From Terriglobia bacterium (GTDB lineage Bacteria; Acidobacteriota; Terriglobia; Terriglobales; Acidobacteriaceae), in assembly GCA_020073495.1 (NCBI GenBank), contig JAIQFD010000001.1, positions 124,001-188,000 of the forward strand: a stretch of DNA of 64,000 nucleotides. Reading direction: 5' to 3'. The notes beneath the pieces were generated by a model. It did no database searches. It was not told where the DNA came from and saw nothing but the letters and a program-made list of their open reading frames with translations. A program made the translations under genes and the position numbers. How positions within the stretch are numbered: position 1 is the first letter of the stretch; each line of letters begins with the position of its first letter. Below are positions 20,302 to 29,448 of this stretch, one piece after another.

Positions 20302-21938
20302 TATTGCCGCTCCTTGATGACTTCATGCTTCAATGCGAGCCGGTCGACGTTCCAGTACGTCTGCGGCCGGAGCACGACGGGATGCGCGCCGATCAATGCC
20401 GACGACACCGCCGACAGAGCATTCCGGTTCACCAGATAAATGAAGGGCGCCTGCTCGTAGACGATCTCCTGCACCTTGTCGAAGCTGGCCTTGCGCTTGG
20501 CCGGATCGAGCGCGGCGGCCTGTGCCTGCATGAGCCGGTCGATCTCCGCTTCCCACGCGGTAGCTGGCGTCTTTTGCTTCGGGTTCCACTGGTGGTTCTC
20601 GGCGGAGCTGAGCCACACGTTCATCTGTGCGTTGGGATCGAGGTCGGTGTTGACCAGGCCGAGAAGCACGGCTTCGTAGTTGAACTTGTCGGTCATGCGC
20701 TCGATCAGCGACGGGAAGTCGAGCGTGACCACGTTCACCTTCATGCCGATCTTGGCCAAGTCCTGCTGGATCATGGCGGCGATGCGCTCGCGGTACTTGT
20801 TCCCGGAATTCGTGACGATGGAGAATTCGACCGCATGTCCGGCGCGATCGCGCAGCACTCCGTCCTGGAGCTTGAACCCGTCGCCCTCGAGACGGCGCAG
20901 CGCCGCGTCAGGGCTGTACGCGATGGGCTTCAGCCTGGCGTTGAACCAGAACTTGTTGGCGGTCGAGATGGGCCCGATCGCGGGGCGCGCGTGGGAATTG
21001 AAAACCACGCGGCAGAGGTCGTCGCGATTGATGGCCTCCGAAACGGCGCGGCGGAACGCCGTCGAGCGGAACCAGTCGCGCTTGTAGCCGTCGATGGGGG
21101 CATTCGGCACCTGGTTGAACCACATCTGCTCAGAGTCGAGCGAAGCGCCCGCGTCATGGACGCTGGAGCTGCCCGCCGACGCCAGCCGGTCGTAGAACTC
21201 GCTGTCCAGCGTGTTGATAAGGTCGATCTCGCCGCGGCGGAAGCGCAGCGCTTCGATGTCGCGGTTCGACTGGATGTCCATGCGAATCGTGTTCAGGTAC
21301 GGCAGCGGGCGTCCTGCCGCATCCTTCTTCCAGTAGTTCGGATTGCGCTTCAGCAGGATGTAGGAGCCCGGCTTGTGATCCGCGACGTAGAACGGCCCGA
21401 GCACCGCCATCTCCTTCTTCGGCGAGTACGCGGACATGATCGCCACCTGGTCGAAGAGGCGGTCCATCCCCGCGACCGGCGCCGGGAAGGCGATTGTGAC
21501 CTCGGTCGGCGAGACGGCCTTTGTCCCCGTTGCGCCGGTCCCCGAGCGGAAGGAGTCGCCGGTCGGCGAGTGGGTCGCCGGGTCCATCATCTGAGTGACC
21601 GTGTACACGACATCGTCGGCGGTAAAGGGAGTCCCATCGGAAAAAAAGAGATTACTGCGGAGCTTAAAAGTGATGGTGCGGCCGTCCTTGGACACCTTCC
21701 ACGAGGCCGCCAGTTCGGGTTGAAGCGCCTGGGTATCGCGGTTGACCCGCACCAGCACGCCACCGGTCAGGTAACGCACCGTTTCGGAGGCCTCGTCCTC
21801 GACCAACAGCGGGTTGAACGTCTTCGGTTCCGCCCGCAGACAGAAGCGAAGCTCGCCACCCTGGTTCTGCGCCAACGCGGCAAATGGAAGCAGGAGTGCA
21901 AGGAGCAGGAACGCAGACACGATCGCTTTGCGGCTCAT
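20301..21938 (-). CDS. Peptide-type ABC substrate-binding protein
   Basis: Extracytoplasmic solute-binding protein family 5, 545 aa. An N-terminal signal peptide ends near ALAQ (no lipobox Cys), followed by LRAEPKTFNPLL and ELAASWKVSKDGRTITFKL, the usual family start, and the hinge region VVYTVTQMMDPATHSP. Family members bind di- and oligopeptides, nickel or other ligands. The ligand cannot be told from the sequence, but the nearby secreted subtilase makes peptides plausible. It overlaps the permease by four bases and the ATPase by one. Confidence 0.88.
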   Translation of the reverse strand: MSRKAIVSAFLLLALLLPFAALAQNQGGELRFCLRAEPKTFNPLLVEDEASETVRYLTGGVLVRVNRDTQALQPELAASWKVSKDGRTITFKLRSNLFFSDGTPFTADDVVYTVTQMMDPATHSPTGDSFRSGTGATGTKAVSPTEVTIAFPAPVAGMDRLFDQVAIMSAYSPKKEMAVLGPFYVADHKPGSYILLKRNPNYWKKDAAGRPLPYLNTIRMDIQSNRDIEALRFRRGEIDLINTLDSEFYDRLASAGSSSVHDAGASLDSEQMWFNQVPNAPIDGYKRDWFRSTAFRRAVSEAINRDDLCRVVFNSHARPAIGPISTANKFWFNARLKPIAYSPDAALRRLEGDGFKLQDGVLRDRAGHAVEFSIVTNSGNKYRERIAAMIQQDLAKIGMKVNVVTLDFPSLIERMTDKFNYEAVLLGLVNTDLDPNAQMNVWLSSAENHQWNPKQKTPATAWEAEIDRLMQAQAAALDPAKRKASFDKVQEIVYEQAPFIYLVNRNALSAVSSALIGAHPVVLRPQTYWNVDRLALKHEVIKERQ

Positions 21939-22741
21939 GCTTGTACCTCTTTGCGGCTAAGAAAGATCTGGAAGCTGCTGACCACCAGGATAAGGAGCAG
22001 CAGCGGGACGAATCTCCAGGGTTGATCGCCGAAGCTGACGAAGGATTCCAGCTCGCGCAGCAGGCTGCCCCACGAGGGCAGCGGCTCGGCCACCCCGAGT
22101 CCCAGGATCCCAAGGTTCGCTTCGCTCAAAATGAATACGGGGATCGAGATCCAGAACTGCGCGAACAGCACCGGGCGAACGTTCGGTGTGATGTGGAGCG
22201 CGAGCAGTCGCCAGGGCGAGATCCCGGAAGCCTGCGCCTGCAACATAAAATCGGAGTGCCGGATAGTCTGTACTTCCGCAGCAACAACACGCGCCGACGC
22301 CGCCCAGCCCAGCAGCCCGAGCAGCAGGAACGTGACGGTGACGCTCGTCCCCGGAGACACGTTCAATGGCAGCATCGCTCGCACGATAATAAGCAGGAAC
22401 AGCCACGGCATCGAAAGAAAAAGATCAGTAACTGCCATGGCTACCTTCTTAGTCGGCCCGCCGACATACCCGGCGATGCCGCCGACGAATGCCGCCAGCA
22501 GCGTCGAGAGCAGTGCCGCGGCCGGCGCCAGCAACAGCGACACCCGCGTGCCGTAGAGGAGGCGCGAGAACGAATCGCGTCCCAGGTCGTCGGTTCCGAG
22601 CAGGTGATGGCGCGACGGTGCAGCCGAGGGCGCTTCGCGGAACTGGGTTGCGTAATCCGCTGGAGCGAGGAACCCTGTCAGCACGCAAGCCAGCGCCGCC
22701 AGCACCAACACCGAAGCGGCGATGCAGCGGACGGCTTTCAT
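21935..22741 (-). CDS. ABC transporter permease, DppC-like
   Basis: Inner-membrane permease of 268 aa with about six hydrophobic segments. HHLLGTDDLGRDSFSRLLYGTRVSL is the N-terminal signature of DppC/OppC, and the EAA-type loop is ASGISPWRLLALHITPN. ATG 22741 overlaps the stop of the DppB-like gene by four bases; a longer frame upstream to 23272 is only the antisense of that gene. It pairs with the next permease to form the channel. Confidence 0.88.
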   Translation of the reverse strand: MKAVRCIAASVLVLAALACVLTGFLAPADYATQFREAPSAAPSRHHLLGTDDLGRDSFSRLLYGTRVSLLLAPAAALLSTLLAAFVGGIAGYVGGPTKKVAMAVTDLFLSMPWLFLLIIVRAMLPLNVSPGTSVTVTFLLLGLLGWAASARVVAAEVQTIRHSDFMLQAQASGISPWRLLALHITPNVRPVLFAQFWISIPVFILSEANLGILGLGVAEPLPSWGSLLRELESFVSFGDQPWRFVPLLLLILVVSSFQIFLSRKEVQA

Positions 22742-23604
22742 CGGCCCTCCGCGCGCAGCGCTTGCGACAGCAAGTCGGAACTCGAGTTCGCCGCCAGGGT
22801 GATGACCGTGACCAGCACAGTCAGTGTCACAAGCAGTGGCAGATCGCGCGCGATGGCGGCTTGCCACGCGAGCTGCCCGATTCCCGGAATGCCGCACAGC
22901 GCTTCGACCGGGATGCAGGCGCCCAGCGCCAGGCTGACCGAAACCCCCGCCAGCGCGAACAGCGGGCGGGCACACACCGGCAGAACATGCCAGAACAAAA
23001 CCCGTGAACCCGACAAGCCCTTGGCGCGCGCCATGATCACGTGCGGCATGTCGTAGCTGTCCGCCAGCAGGTTGCGGCAATAGCGGAAGAGCTTGGGAAA
23101 GACGACGCACGCGATGGCCAGATACGCCGGGCTCTTGGCCACCACCGTCATGAGTCCCAGCACCGCAGCCGGCACACAGAGAAACGCGCCGCTGAACACT
23201 GTCGTCATCACGTCCATGCCCTTGGAGCGGGTCATGGTCGCGACCACGGCTAGCGCAAAAGCCATGATCCAAGCGGCGAGCAGTCCTGCACCCGCGAGCC
23301 TGGCGGTCGCGGGCAGGCGCTCGGCGATCAATTTGCGGACGGGTTCGTTCAGCGTCTGGGATTGACCAAGGTCGCCGCGAGCGGCTCGCCCGAGGAATTG
23401 GAGATAGAAGTGGACGATGTTGCGCTGTCCGGCGCGCTCGGCTTTGATCGCCGCGATGGTCTCGGGGCTCAGGCGCGGATCAAGTTGCCGCTCATCGACG
23501 TCGAAGCCAGGGGCCAGCCGCACCATGGTCGCAGCCAACAGACCACCCAACAGGATGGTGGCGAGCATCGCTGCGATATGCCGGGCTAGCCTGGAGATCC
23601 ACAT
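22738..23604 (-). CDS. ABC transporter permease, DppB-like
   Basis: Second channel subunit, 288 aa, about six membrane segments. The first helix, then GDLGQSQTLNEPVRKLIAERL, and the coupling loop ARAKGLSGSRVLFWHVLP fit DppB/OppB, though at 288 aa it is shorter than E. coli DppB (339). It starts 10 bases after the stop of the HD-GYP/GGDEF gene, so the transporter and the c-di-GMP enzyme are probably on one transcript. Confidence 0.85.
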   Translation of the reverse strand: MWISRLARHIAAMLATILLGGLLAATMVRLAPGFDVDERQLDPRLSPETIAAIKAERAGQRNIVHFYLQFLGRAARGDLGQSQTLNEPVRKLIAERLPATARLAGAGLLAAWIMAFALAVVATMTRSKGMDVMTTVFSGAFLCVPAAVLGLMTVVAKSPAYLAIACVVFPKLFRYCRNLLADSYDMPHVIMARAKGLSGSRVLFWHVLPVCARPLFALAGVSVSLALGACIPVEALCGIPGIGQLAWQAAIARDLPLLVTLTVLVTVITLAANSSSDLLSQALRAEGR

Positions 23605-23614
23605 TCCTCACCCA

Positions 23615-26041
23615 CTAGTTGATGGTTGCCCTGACGTAAGAAGCGGGCGGAACGGTCACCACCTTGTCGCGATCGTGGTGCACCTGTTTGATCGAATACA
23701 TGCGGCGGTCGGCTTCCGACAGCAACTGCTCGGCGTCGCTGCCGTCTTCGCCGAAGATGGTGCTGCCCACGCTGACCGAAAGGAAGGCCTCGCCACAGAC
23801 CTGCCGCCCGATCTCGTTGGCCAAGCCGGTGATCTGCACGATCTTTTCCTGGATGGCTTCGCGGCGCATGCCCGGCATGACGACCACGAACTCGTCGCCG
23901 CCCATGCGGGCCACGTAGTCGTACTCGCGGCAGGAAGCCTTCAGTGCCTGGGCAAACATGCGCAGGACCTTGTTCCCTTCCAGGTGCCCGAAGCGATCGT
24001 TCACCTGCTTGAACTCGTCGAGGTCGCAGACCATCAGGGCAAGAGAGGTGCGCGCACGCTTGCAGCGGGCGATCTCGGAATCCAGATGGAGGAAGAGCGA
24101 GCGCGCATTCGGCAGGCCGGTCAGGTAGTCGGTGGTAGCGGAGGTCTCGGCTTGCTGGTACTTGAGGGCGTTCTCGATCGCCAATCCGACCTTTGAGCTG
24201 ATGGCCAGCAGGATGCGGAGTTGGTCGCGCGGGAAGGCATCGATATCGGCCTTATACAGCGACAACACGCCGACCACACCGTTCATGCCCTTCAGCGGCA
24301 CTGCGAGCGCGGAGCGCAGCGTGGTGGACTGTCCCGGGTCCTTGAAATAGCTGGGCTCGACCGAGGGATTGCCGTTCAGGATCGGGCGACAGTGTTGCGC
24401 CACCCATCCGGAAAGGCCTTTGCCCAGCGGGATGTTGGTAGAACCGAACAGGCGGAAATTGTCACCGCTGACGTATTCGGGAACGAGCTCACGGTCGCGG
24501 ACGATGTACACCGCGATGGAATCGTAGGGAACGAGTTTCTGTAGGCGCACTCCCAGCAGCGACAAGGTTTCGCCCAGGCTTAGCGAGCTGCCCAGTTCGT
24601 GACTGAGCTCGAACAGAGTGTGCGCTTCCTGCCGGGCGGCGGCGATGGCGCCCAAGAACCCATCCTCGTTCGGCTCCTGGGCCGAAGCGTGGGCATGCTC
24701 GAAGCCGGTCGCCGGAGATTCGCCCCGGGCGACGATCAGGTCCGTGGTCAGGTGCTTCTCCGGGCGCTGCGACACCGCCATGCGTTCCAGTTCCACGTAG
24801 CGGCGGGAAAGTATGTCGACCACCGCGGGATCGAATTCTTTGCCGGAAAGCCGGGCTACTTCCTTCATGGCGTCGTCCAGCGGCAACGCGCGCCGGTACT
24901 GCCGGTGCGAGGCCAGCGCGTCCAGGCAATCCACCACCGAAAGGATACGGGCGCCGATCGGGATCGCTTCGCCCTTCACCCCGAACGGGTAACCGCTGCC
25001 GTCCCATTTCTCGTGGTGCGCGAGGACGATCGGCACCACCGGATAGGGGAATGAAACGCGCTCCAGGATCTCGGCCCCGACCAGGGGGTGGATCTTCATC
25101 TTCTCGAATTCTTCGGGGGTCAGCCGGCCCGGCTTGTTGATGATGTGCTCGGGAACGGCGAGCTTGCCGATGTCATGCAGCAAGGCGGCTGCACGCAGGG
25201 CTTCAATCTCCTGCTCCGGTAATCCCAGTTCCTTGCCGATCTCGACCGCGTACACGCGTACGCGCTGCAGGTGGTCGTGGGTCGTGTGGTCCTTCGCTTC
25301 GATGGCCAACGCCAACGCTTCAATGGTGCGCAGGTGCAGCGATGCCATCTCCTCTACATGCCGCTTCTCGTCTTCCAGGCGGCCGAGGTAGAGGCGATAC
25401 GATCGGTAGAGCCAGTACACGACCGGCAGCACCATCAGCGAAGTGTGCCATCCGATCCGCTGGTTGATGAAACTGACCAGTCCCGCGATGCCGGCCCCGA
25501 CCAGGTAGTACGGCAGAGACCAGAAGTAGCATTCGGCCCAGGTCGTCCGCAGCGACTTGTGTTCCGTCATCGTAATGACGATGGCGACCGGGATCGTATT
25601 GAACAGGAAGTACGCGAACGCGGCTGCAACCAGCATGAGCGAGGTCTTGCCATGGAATAACCGCATGCTGTGCTGGTACGTCCAGAACGACACGGCGATG
25701 GCCGGCGCCATCATGCTGAGTACGTTGAAGATCACCTGAATGGGTTTAACCTTGTTGCGGACCTTCCAGAAGCACTGCACCACGGTCGCCGCGCAGCCGA
25801 TCACGAGGGTCTCCGGCAGCGACAGCTCCAGGACGCCGATGAGGATGAACAGGAAGGTCACCGACATGGTGCCGTTGATGCCCGGCAACTCGACCCGCAT
25901 CCGTGACGCCAGCACCGCCAGCAGGACGTAACAGGCAAATCGCACCGGATCGGCGGATTGCCAATGGGAGAGAGCTGAATAGGCGATGGCCGCGCCGATG
26001 GCGGCGGTCGCGACAACGTAGGCCCGCGTCTTCAGGTCCAT
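23615..26041 (-). CDS. Membrane HD-GYP / GAF / GGDEF c-di-GMP protein
   Basis: Signalling enzyme of 808 aa. Residues 1-222 form about seven membrane segments (MASE-like sensor). An HD-GYP phosphodiesterase follows (HDIGK near 289, HHEKWDGSGYP near 350), then a GAF domain (about 475-640) and a GGDEF cyclase (GGDEF near 713). Both catalytic motifs are intact, and REYD sits five residues before GGDEF, matching the RxxD inhibitory site. It could therefore both make and break c-di-GMP. ATG 26041 is preceded by GAAGAGG at 9 bases; the frame is open 18 codons further up. The permease gene follows after 10 bases. Confidence 0.9.
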   Translation of the reverse strand: MDLKTRAYVVATAAIGAAIAYSALSHWQSADPVRFACYVLLAVLASRMRVELPGINGTMSVTFLFILIGVLELSLPETLVIGCAATVVQCFWKVRNKVKPIQVIFNVLSMMAPAIAVSFWTYQHSMRLFHGKTSLMLVAAAFAYFLFNTIPVAIVITMTEHKSLRTTWAECYFWSLPYYLVGAGIAGLVSFINQRIGWHTSLMVLPVVYWLYRSYRLYLGRLEDEKRHVEEMASLHLRTIEALALAIEAKDHTTHDHLQRVRVYAVEIGKELGLPEQEIEALRAAALLHDIGKLAVPEHIINKPGRLTPEEFEKMKIHPLVGAEILERVSFPYPVVPIVLAHHEKWDGSGYPFGVKGEAIPIGARILSVVDCLDALASHRQYRRALPLDDAMKEVARLSGKEFDPAVVDILSRRYVELERMAVSQRPEKHLTTDLIVARGESPATGFEHAHASAQEPNEDGFLGAIAAARQEAHTLFELSHELGSSLSLGETLSLLGVRLQKLVPYDSIAVYIVRDRELVPEYVSGDNFRLFGSTNIPLGKGLSGWVAQHCRPILNGNPSVEPSYFKDPGQSTTLRSALAVPLKGMNGVVGVLSLYKADIDAFPRDQLRILLAISSKVGLAIENALKYQQAETSATTDYLTGLPNARSLFLHLDSEIARCKRARTSLALMVCDLDEFKQVNDRFGHLEGNKVLRMFAQALKASCREYDYVARMGGDEFVVVMPGMRREAIQEKIVQITGLANEIGRQVCGEAFLSVSVGSTIFGEDGSDAEQLLSEADRRMYSIKQVHHDRDKVVTVPPASYVRATIN

Positions 26042-26239
26042 AGAGGAAGCCTCTTCAGTGCTGCTGTCGCACGTTCCGTACCACTGCGGTTCCACAGCTC
26101 TAGTATTTTGTGCTTTATTTTCAGTTAGTTACATGAATGCGAACGAGGGGTTTGCAGGCCGCCTGAGGCTGCCTGGGACAACTTGTCGCATCCTGAGATG
26201 GGGGCTGAGACAGTATGGCTCTACTGCGAGATAGGCTTG

Positions 26240-26272
26240 GGCGAGCCGGAGGACGGTTCCCCAGGGCTCGCC
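26240..26272 (-). promoter_or_regulatory. Hairpin in the leader of the HD-GYP/GGDEF gene
   Basis: An 8-bp perfect stem (GGCGAGCC / GGCTCGCC, 17-base loop) lies about 200 bases upstream of the HD-GYP/GGDEF start, just after the preceding gene's stop. No T-run follows on the minus strand, so it is a poor intrinsic terminator. The downstream bases CAAGCC, then a short TCTC...GAG-A stem, loosely recall structured leader RNAs, but I cannot match a known riboswitch. The rest of 26042-26287 holds no gene. Confidence 0.3.
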
Positions 26273-26287
26273 TCGCCTTTCTAGCCT

Positions 26288-27034
26288 TTAGTCCCCATCC
26301 GTAGCCGCTGCCCGCAGGGTTGCGGCGGGATACGCCCGGCCCGGAGCCTTGCGTGCCATGACCGCGGCCACCCGGCCGCAGATCGTCTTGTAGGAGAGGT
26401 AGATCCCGGCCATCACCGGCAACAGCATGAGCGGCACGTGCCATCCGACATACGCCACCGCCGTGATGAAGATCGTGCCCAGACCCGCGCTCGCCACGTA
26501 GTACGGAAAGGTCCACTGGAAGATCGAATACCAGGTCTTGAAGACATCCCCGCCTTCAGTGAGCGTGATGATGACCGCCACGGGTACGGTATTGGCCAGG
26601 AAGTAGGCGCACGCCGACACGGTCAGCAGCACCGGGAAATTCGAAGCCTGCCGTCCCCAGAACGGCGCATGGAAGGTTGCGAACGCGGCCCCAGCCGAGA
26701 TCGCCATCAAACAGAAGTTGAACCATACCTGGACTGCCGCGGGACGCTTCTCAGCCGCCAACAGCGACTGCACCAGCGAACATCCGCAGGCCACGATCAG
26801 CGATTCGAACAGCGACATCTGACATGCGGCGATCACGATGAACGGCATGTTCACCGACATCGCTCCCGTCATTCCGGGAAGCCGCACTTTCATTCTCGAG
26901 GCGATCAGTGCCACGGCCAGGAACGAACCGAACCGCAGCAGGTCCGATGATCCGAGATGCAGCGCGCCGTAGCCCAGTACCGCCAATCCGATGAGAGAGA
27001 CGACGACTATGAAACCCTTCGCTTGTGCTTTCAC
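26288..27034 (-). CDS. Stand-alone membrane sensor domain
   Basis: Protein of 248 aa consisting almost only of membrane segments. It is clearly paralogous to residues 1-222 of the HD-GYP/GGDEF protein: both have LIASRM-V-LPG-x-G-MSV, then N-T-PVA-x-ITxTE, and PYY-x-x-AG in the same order and spacing. There is no output domain; it ends in a short basic tail. GTG 27034 is the start: AAAGGAGG lies six bases upstream; the frame extends 27 codons further but without such a site. It could pair with the full-length sensor or serve as a ligand receptor. It follows the subtilase gene by 31 bases. Confidence 0.75.
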   Translation of the reverse strand: MKAQAKGFIVVVSLIGLAVLGYGALHLGSSDLLRFGSFLAVALIASRMKVRLPGMTGAMSVNMPFIVIAACQMSLFESLIVACGCSLVQSLLAAEKRPAAVQVWFNFCLMAISAGAAFATFHAPFWGRQASNFPVLLTVSACAYFLANTVPVAVIITLTEGGDVFKTWYSIFQWTFPYYVASAGLGTIFITAVAYVGWHVPLMLLPVMAGIYLSYKTICGRVAAVMARKAPGRAYPAATLRAAATDGD

Positions 27035-27065
27035 GATTTCCTCCTTTCTTCGCGATTTCGAAGGG

Positions 27066-28850
27066 TCATTGAATCGTCGGATCTGCGGGGTCGTCCGTGT
27101 CGCCGTCGTAGTCAACGCTCATCGCGTCGGTAGTCGCCGTGCCCCACGTTACGCTAGTCCCCCATGTGACGCTGGTGCCCCAGACGATGCTGGAAGCGGT
27201 TGAAGTGCTGCTACCCCATACCAGCGACGTACCCCAGACGATGCTGCTGCCGGTCACGTCGGTGCCCGCGAAAGCCGAGGTGCCCCACACCACCGAGGTA
27301 CCCCAGGTCACGCTCGTGCCCCAGGTGACCGACTGGTCGAAGACCAGGGTCGTCGTACTGTTGTTCGCATTGAAAACGGCTGTGGGCGATTTCGCCGCGC
27401 CCACGTTCGCTCCGGCCAGGTCGGTGCTGTTCAGTGCAGCCATGACATCAAGATAGCCGGCGCCGACCGTGAACACGTCATTTTCAAGAGTGCGCAAACT
27501 CAGGTTCTTTGTATCCACCCAGCGGGTATACCGCGGCAGGCTCTTGCTCGCCGTCTTCATCAGGCGGGCCTTCACCTGGTCCGGCGTAAGGGTCGGGTCC
27601 TGCTGGATCAGCAGCGCGGCAGCGCCCGCAACCATGGGCGACGCCATGCTGGTGCCGTTGAGGCGGAAGTAGTTGCTGGACATTGCGAGGACGGGCCCGG
27701 ACGTATAGTACGAGACGGGGACCTTGCCAGCCGGGTTCAGGTTCACCAGGGTCGTGCCTTTTGTCATGACCGAGGCGATCCGGTTGCCGGGCGCCACGAT
27801 GTCAGGCTTGGCGATGTGATCGATGAGCGACGGCCCCTTGGAGCTGTAGGTCGTCATGACGTCGTCAGCGCGGTTGCTATCGCCGCGCATATTGGTGGCG
27901 CCAACGGTGATGACGTACGGATCGTTGCCGGGAACCGTGATGGTGCCGTACCCGTCGTTGCCGTTGGTGTTGTCGCGGCCGTAGTTGCCGGCGGCTACCA
28001 CCACCACGATGCCCGCGTTCCAGGCCTGTTCGACGGCCTGGCACAGAGGATCGAGCGTGTAGCTCTCCCAGATGCCGCGGCCCACCGACAGGTTGATGAC
28101 GCGGATGTTGTAGGTGTCCTTCAACTGGATGGCGCGCTGGATCGCGGCGATGATGCTGCTATCGTTGCCCGCTCCGTCGGCCGAGAGCACGCGCAGGTCG
28201 ATGAGGTTGACGTTCGGGGCGACGCCGTGGATGACGACATCGCAGTTCGCGCACGAGGAAGCCGCGCCGTTGCCGCCCACGATGCCGGCCACGTGCGTTC
28301 CGTGCTCGTACAGATCAGCCGCGTTCGCCCCTCCATCGCTGGCGAAATTCTCGCGGTACACGATGCGCGACTGCGTCCCGTCCTGGGTCATGAAATCCGG
28401 GTTGTCGCTGATGCCGCTATCGATGACTGCGACTCCGACGCCCGTACCGTCATAGCCGTACGACAGGGCGATGTCGGCCCCCAGGGTCGCAACCGCCTTG
28501 TCCATCATGCGGGTGTTGGGGCGGTTCAGCGAGATGTACCGGATGTGCCTGTCCCGGTTGAGGAGCGTCTTCAGCGCCCCACACGGCAGCGACAGGTGGC
28601 GGGTCCGGATGAACCCAAAGTGCGCCCTCTTGGTCGCGCGGACGTCGTTCGCCGCCCGGTCCGAATCGGCGCCCGGCTGCCGGTCATACTGCACCAGCAC
28701 CTCGACCTTGGTGCCCGGAGTGCTGCAGACACTCTGCAGGTCCTGCGATAGCTGGGTCTTCCAGTCCGCTAAGGCCGTGCCTGTCGCCATACAGGCGACG
28801 AATATGGCGGTGAATATGACGCGAGCTACTTTTCCTGTGATGTAGCGCAT
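27066..28850 (-). CDS. Secreted S8 subtilisin-like protease with WG-repeat tail
   Basis: Subtilase of 594 aa. A signal peptide (VIFTAIFVACMATGTALA) is followed by an I9-like prodomain and the catalytic triad: Asp in VAVIDSGISDN, His in YEHGTHVAGIVGG, and Ser in LNGTSMASPMVAGAA. The last about 75 residues are a run of short units of the form S-[VI]-[VT]-W-G-T-S (about nine), ending in an acidic Asp-rich tail. Start ATG 28850 has GGAG upstream; the open frame reaches 29033 but lacks a signal peptide there. It is the only secreted enzyme in the island and likely supplies peptides for the ABC importer. Confidence 0.9.
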   Translation of the reverse strand: MRYITGKVARVIFTAIFVACMATGTALADWKTQLSQDLQSVCSTPGTKVEVLVQYDRQPGADSDRAANDVRATKRAHFGFIRTRHLSLPCGALKTLLNRDRHIRYISLNRPNTRMMDKAVATLGADIALSYGYDGTGVGVAVIDSGISDNPDFMTQDGTQSRIVYRENFASDGGANAADLYEHGTHVAGIVGGNGAASSCANCDVVIHGVAPNVNLIDLRVLSADGAGNDSSIIAAIQRAIQLKDTYNIRVINLSVGRGIWESYTLDPLCQAVEQAWNAGIVVVVAAGNYGRDNTNGNDGYGTITVPGNDPYVITVGATNMRGDSNRADDVMTTYSSKGPSLIDHIAKPDIVAPGNRIASVMTKGTTLVNLNPAGKVPVSYYTSGPVLAMSSNYFRLNGTSMASPMVAGAAALLIQQDPTLTPDQVKARLMKTASKSLPRYTRWVDTKNLSLRTLENDVFTVGAGYLDVMAALNSTDLAGANVGAAKSPTAVFNANNSTTTLVFDQSVTWGTSVTWGTSVVWGTSAFAGTDVTGSSIVWGTSLVWGSSTSTASSIVWGTSVTWGTSVTWGTATTDAMSVDYDGDTDDPADPTIQ

Positions 28851-28906
28851 AGTGTGCTTGCTCCTACTATTTTCGGAACTACCAAGATGTGTGCCCATGG
28901 TGCTCA

Positions 28907-29176
28907 TTAGTTCGCACCCCGCGCATTCTTCGAACCTGGGCCCTGGGCTGACATGCTTTTGGACACGGCCGACGTGCGCAGGACTGCGCCCGGTTGGATC
29001 GTGTTGCTCATCCACAGTGCCCGGCTTCCCCAAACCGCCGAGCTCCTCCAGATCATCGGGCTACCCAAAAAAGCCTCACGGGCGGATGTGACCATCTTGC
29101 CTCCCCAGACGGCGGAGCATGTCCACTCCGGCGCCTGGTCCCCTGTGATCATCAGCGTGATATCGACAGCTTTCAT
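28907..29176 (-). CDS. Small protein with SAVWG motifs, unknown
   Basis: Frame of 89 aa with a GGAG ribosome-binding site eight bases before ATG 29176. It contains CSAVWGGKM and SSAVWGSRALW, the same Ser-x-Val-Trp-Gly motif as the C-terminal repeats of the protease encoded 56 bases downstream. No signal peptide is apparent. It may be a small repeat protein co-transcribed with the protease, or the decayed tail of a second protease. It reaches into the intergenic zone shared with the divergent regulator. Confidence 0.45.
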   Translation of the reverse strand: MKAVDITLMITGDQAPEWTCSAVWGGKMVTSAREAFLGSPMIWRSSAVWGSRALWMSNTIQPGAVLRTSAVSKSMSAQGPGSKNARGAN

Positions 29177-29448
29177 CTCTGTGCTCCAAGGCACGTCGAG
29201 GTGACGAGCGAAACTGCTAAATGCAAGAGCGTGGCCAGTAGCTAAGTTGTTGAATCGCAAGGCGGGCTGAAACGCCACAAGTCTGAGCTGCGCCACTTTG
29301 GCGTGACGAAGATGCCACTTTGTCTGGACGTGGCCGTAGCTAGAAAGCCAACCCCCTTGGTGACTGGAGTAATCGAAAGGTCACCTTTTTCTCTCGACAA
29401 AGGTTTGGAAATCGAGCTAAATGCCTATCAATCAGGAAAATGACCGTG

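Noticed and set aside
20283-23056. Long plus-strand frames opposite the ABC transporter genes
   Set aside because: Arg/Gln/His-rich shadow sequences without motifs.
26240-26272. c-di-GMP riboswitch (GEMM)
   Set aside because: Only loose similarity (AACC, CAAGCC); the tetraloop and receptor layout is not evident, so I list it only as a hairpin.
29177-29448. Sigma-54 (-24/-12) promoter between the regulator and protease genes
   Set aside because: Several TGGC words exist on both strands, but none has TTGC at the required spacing.
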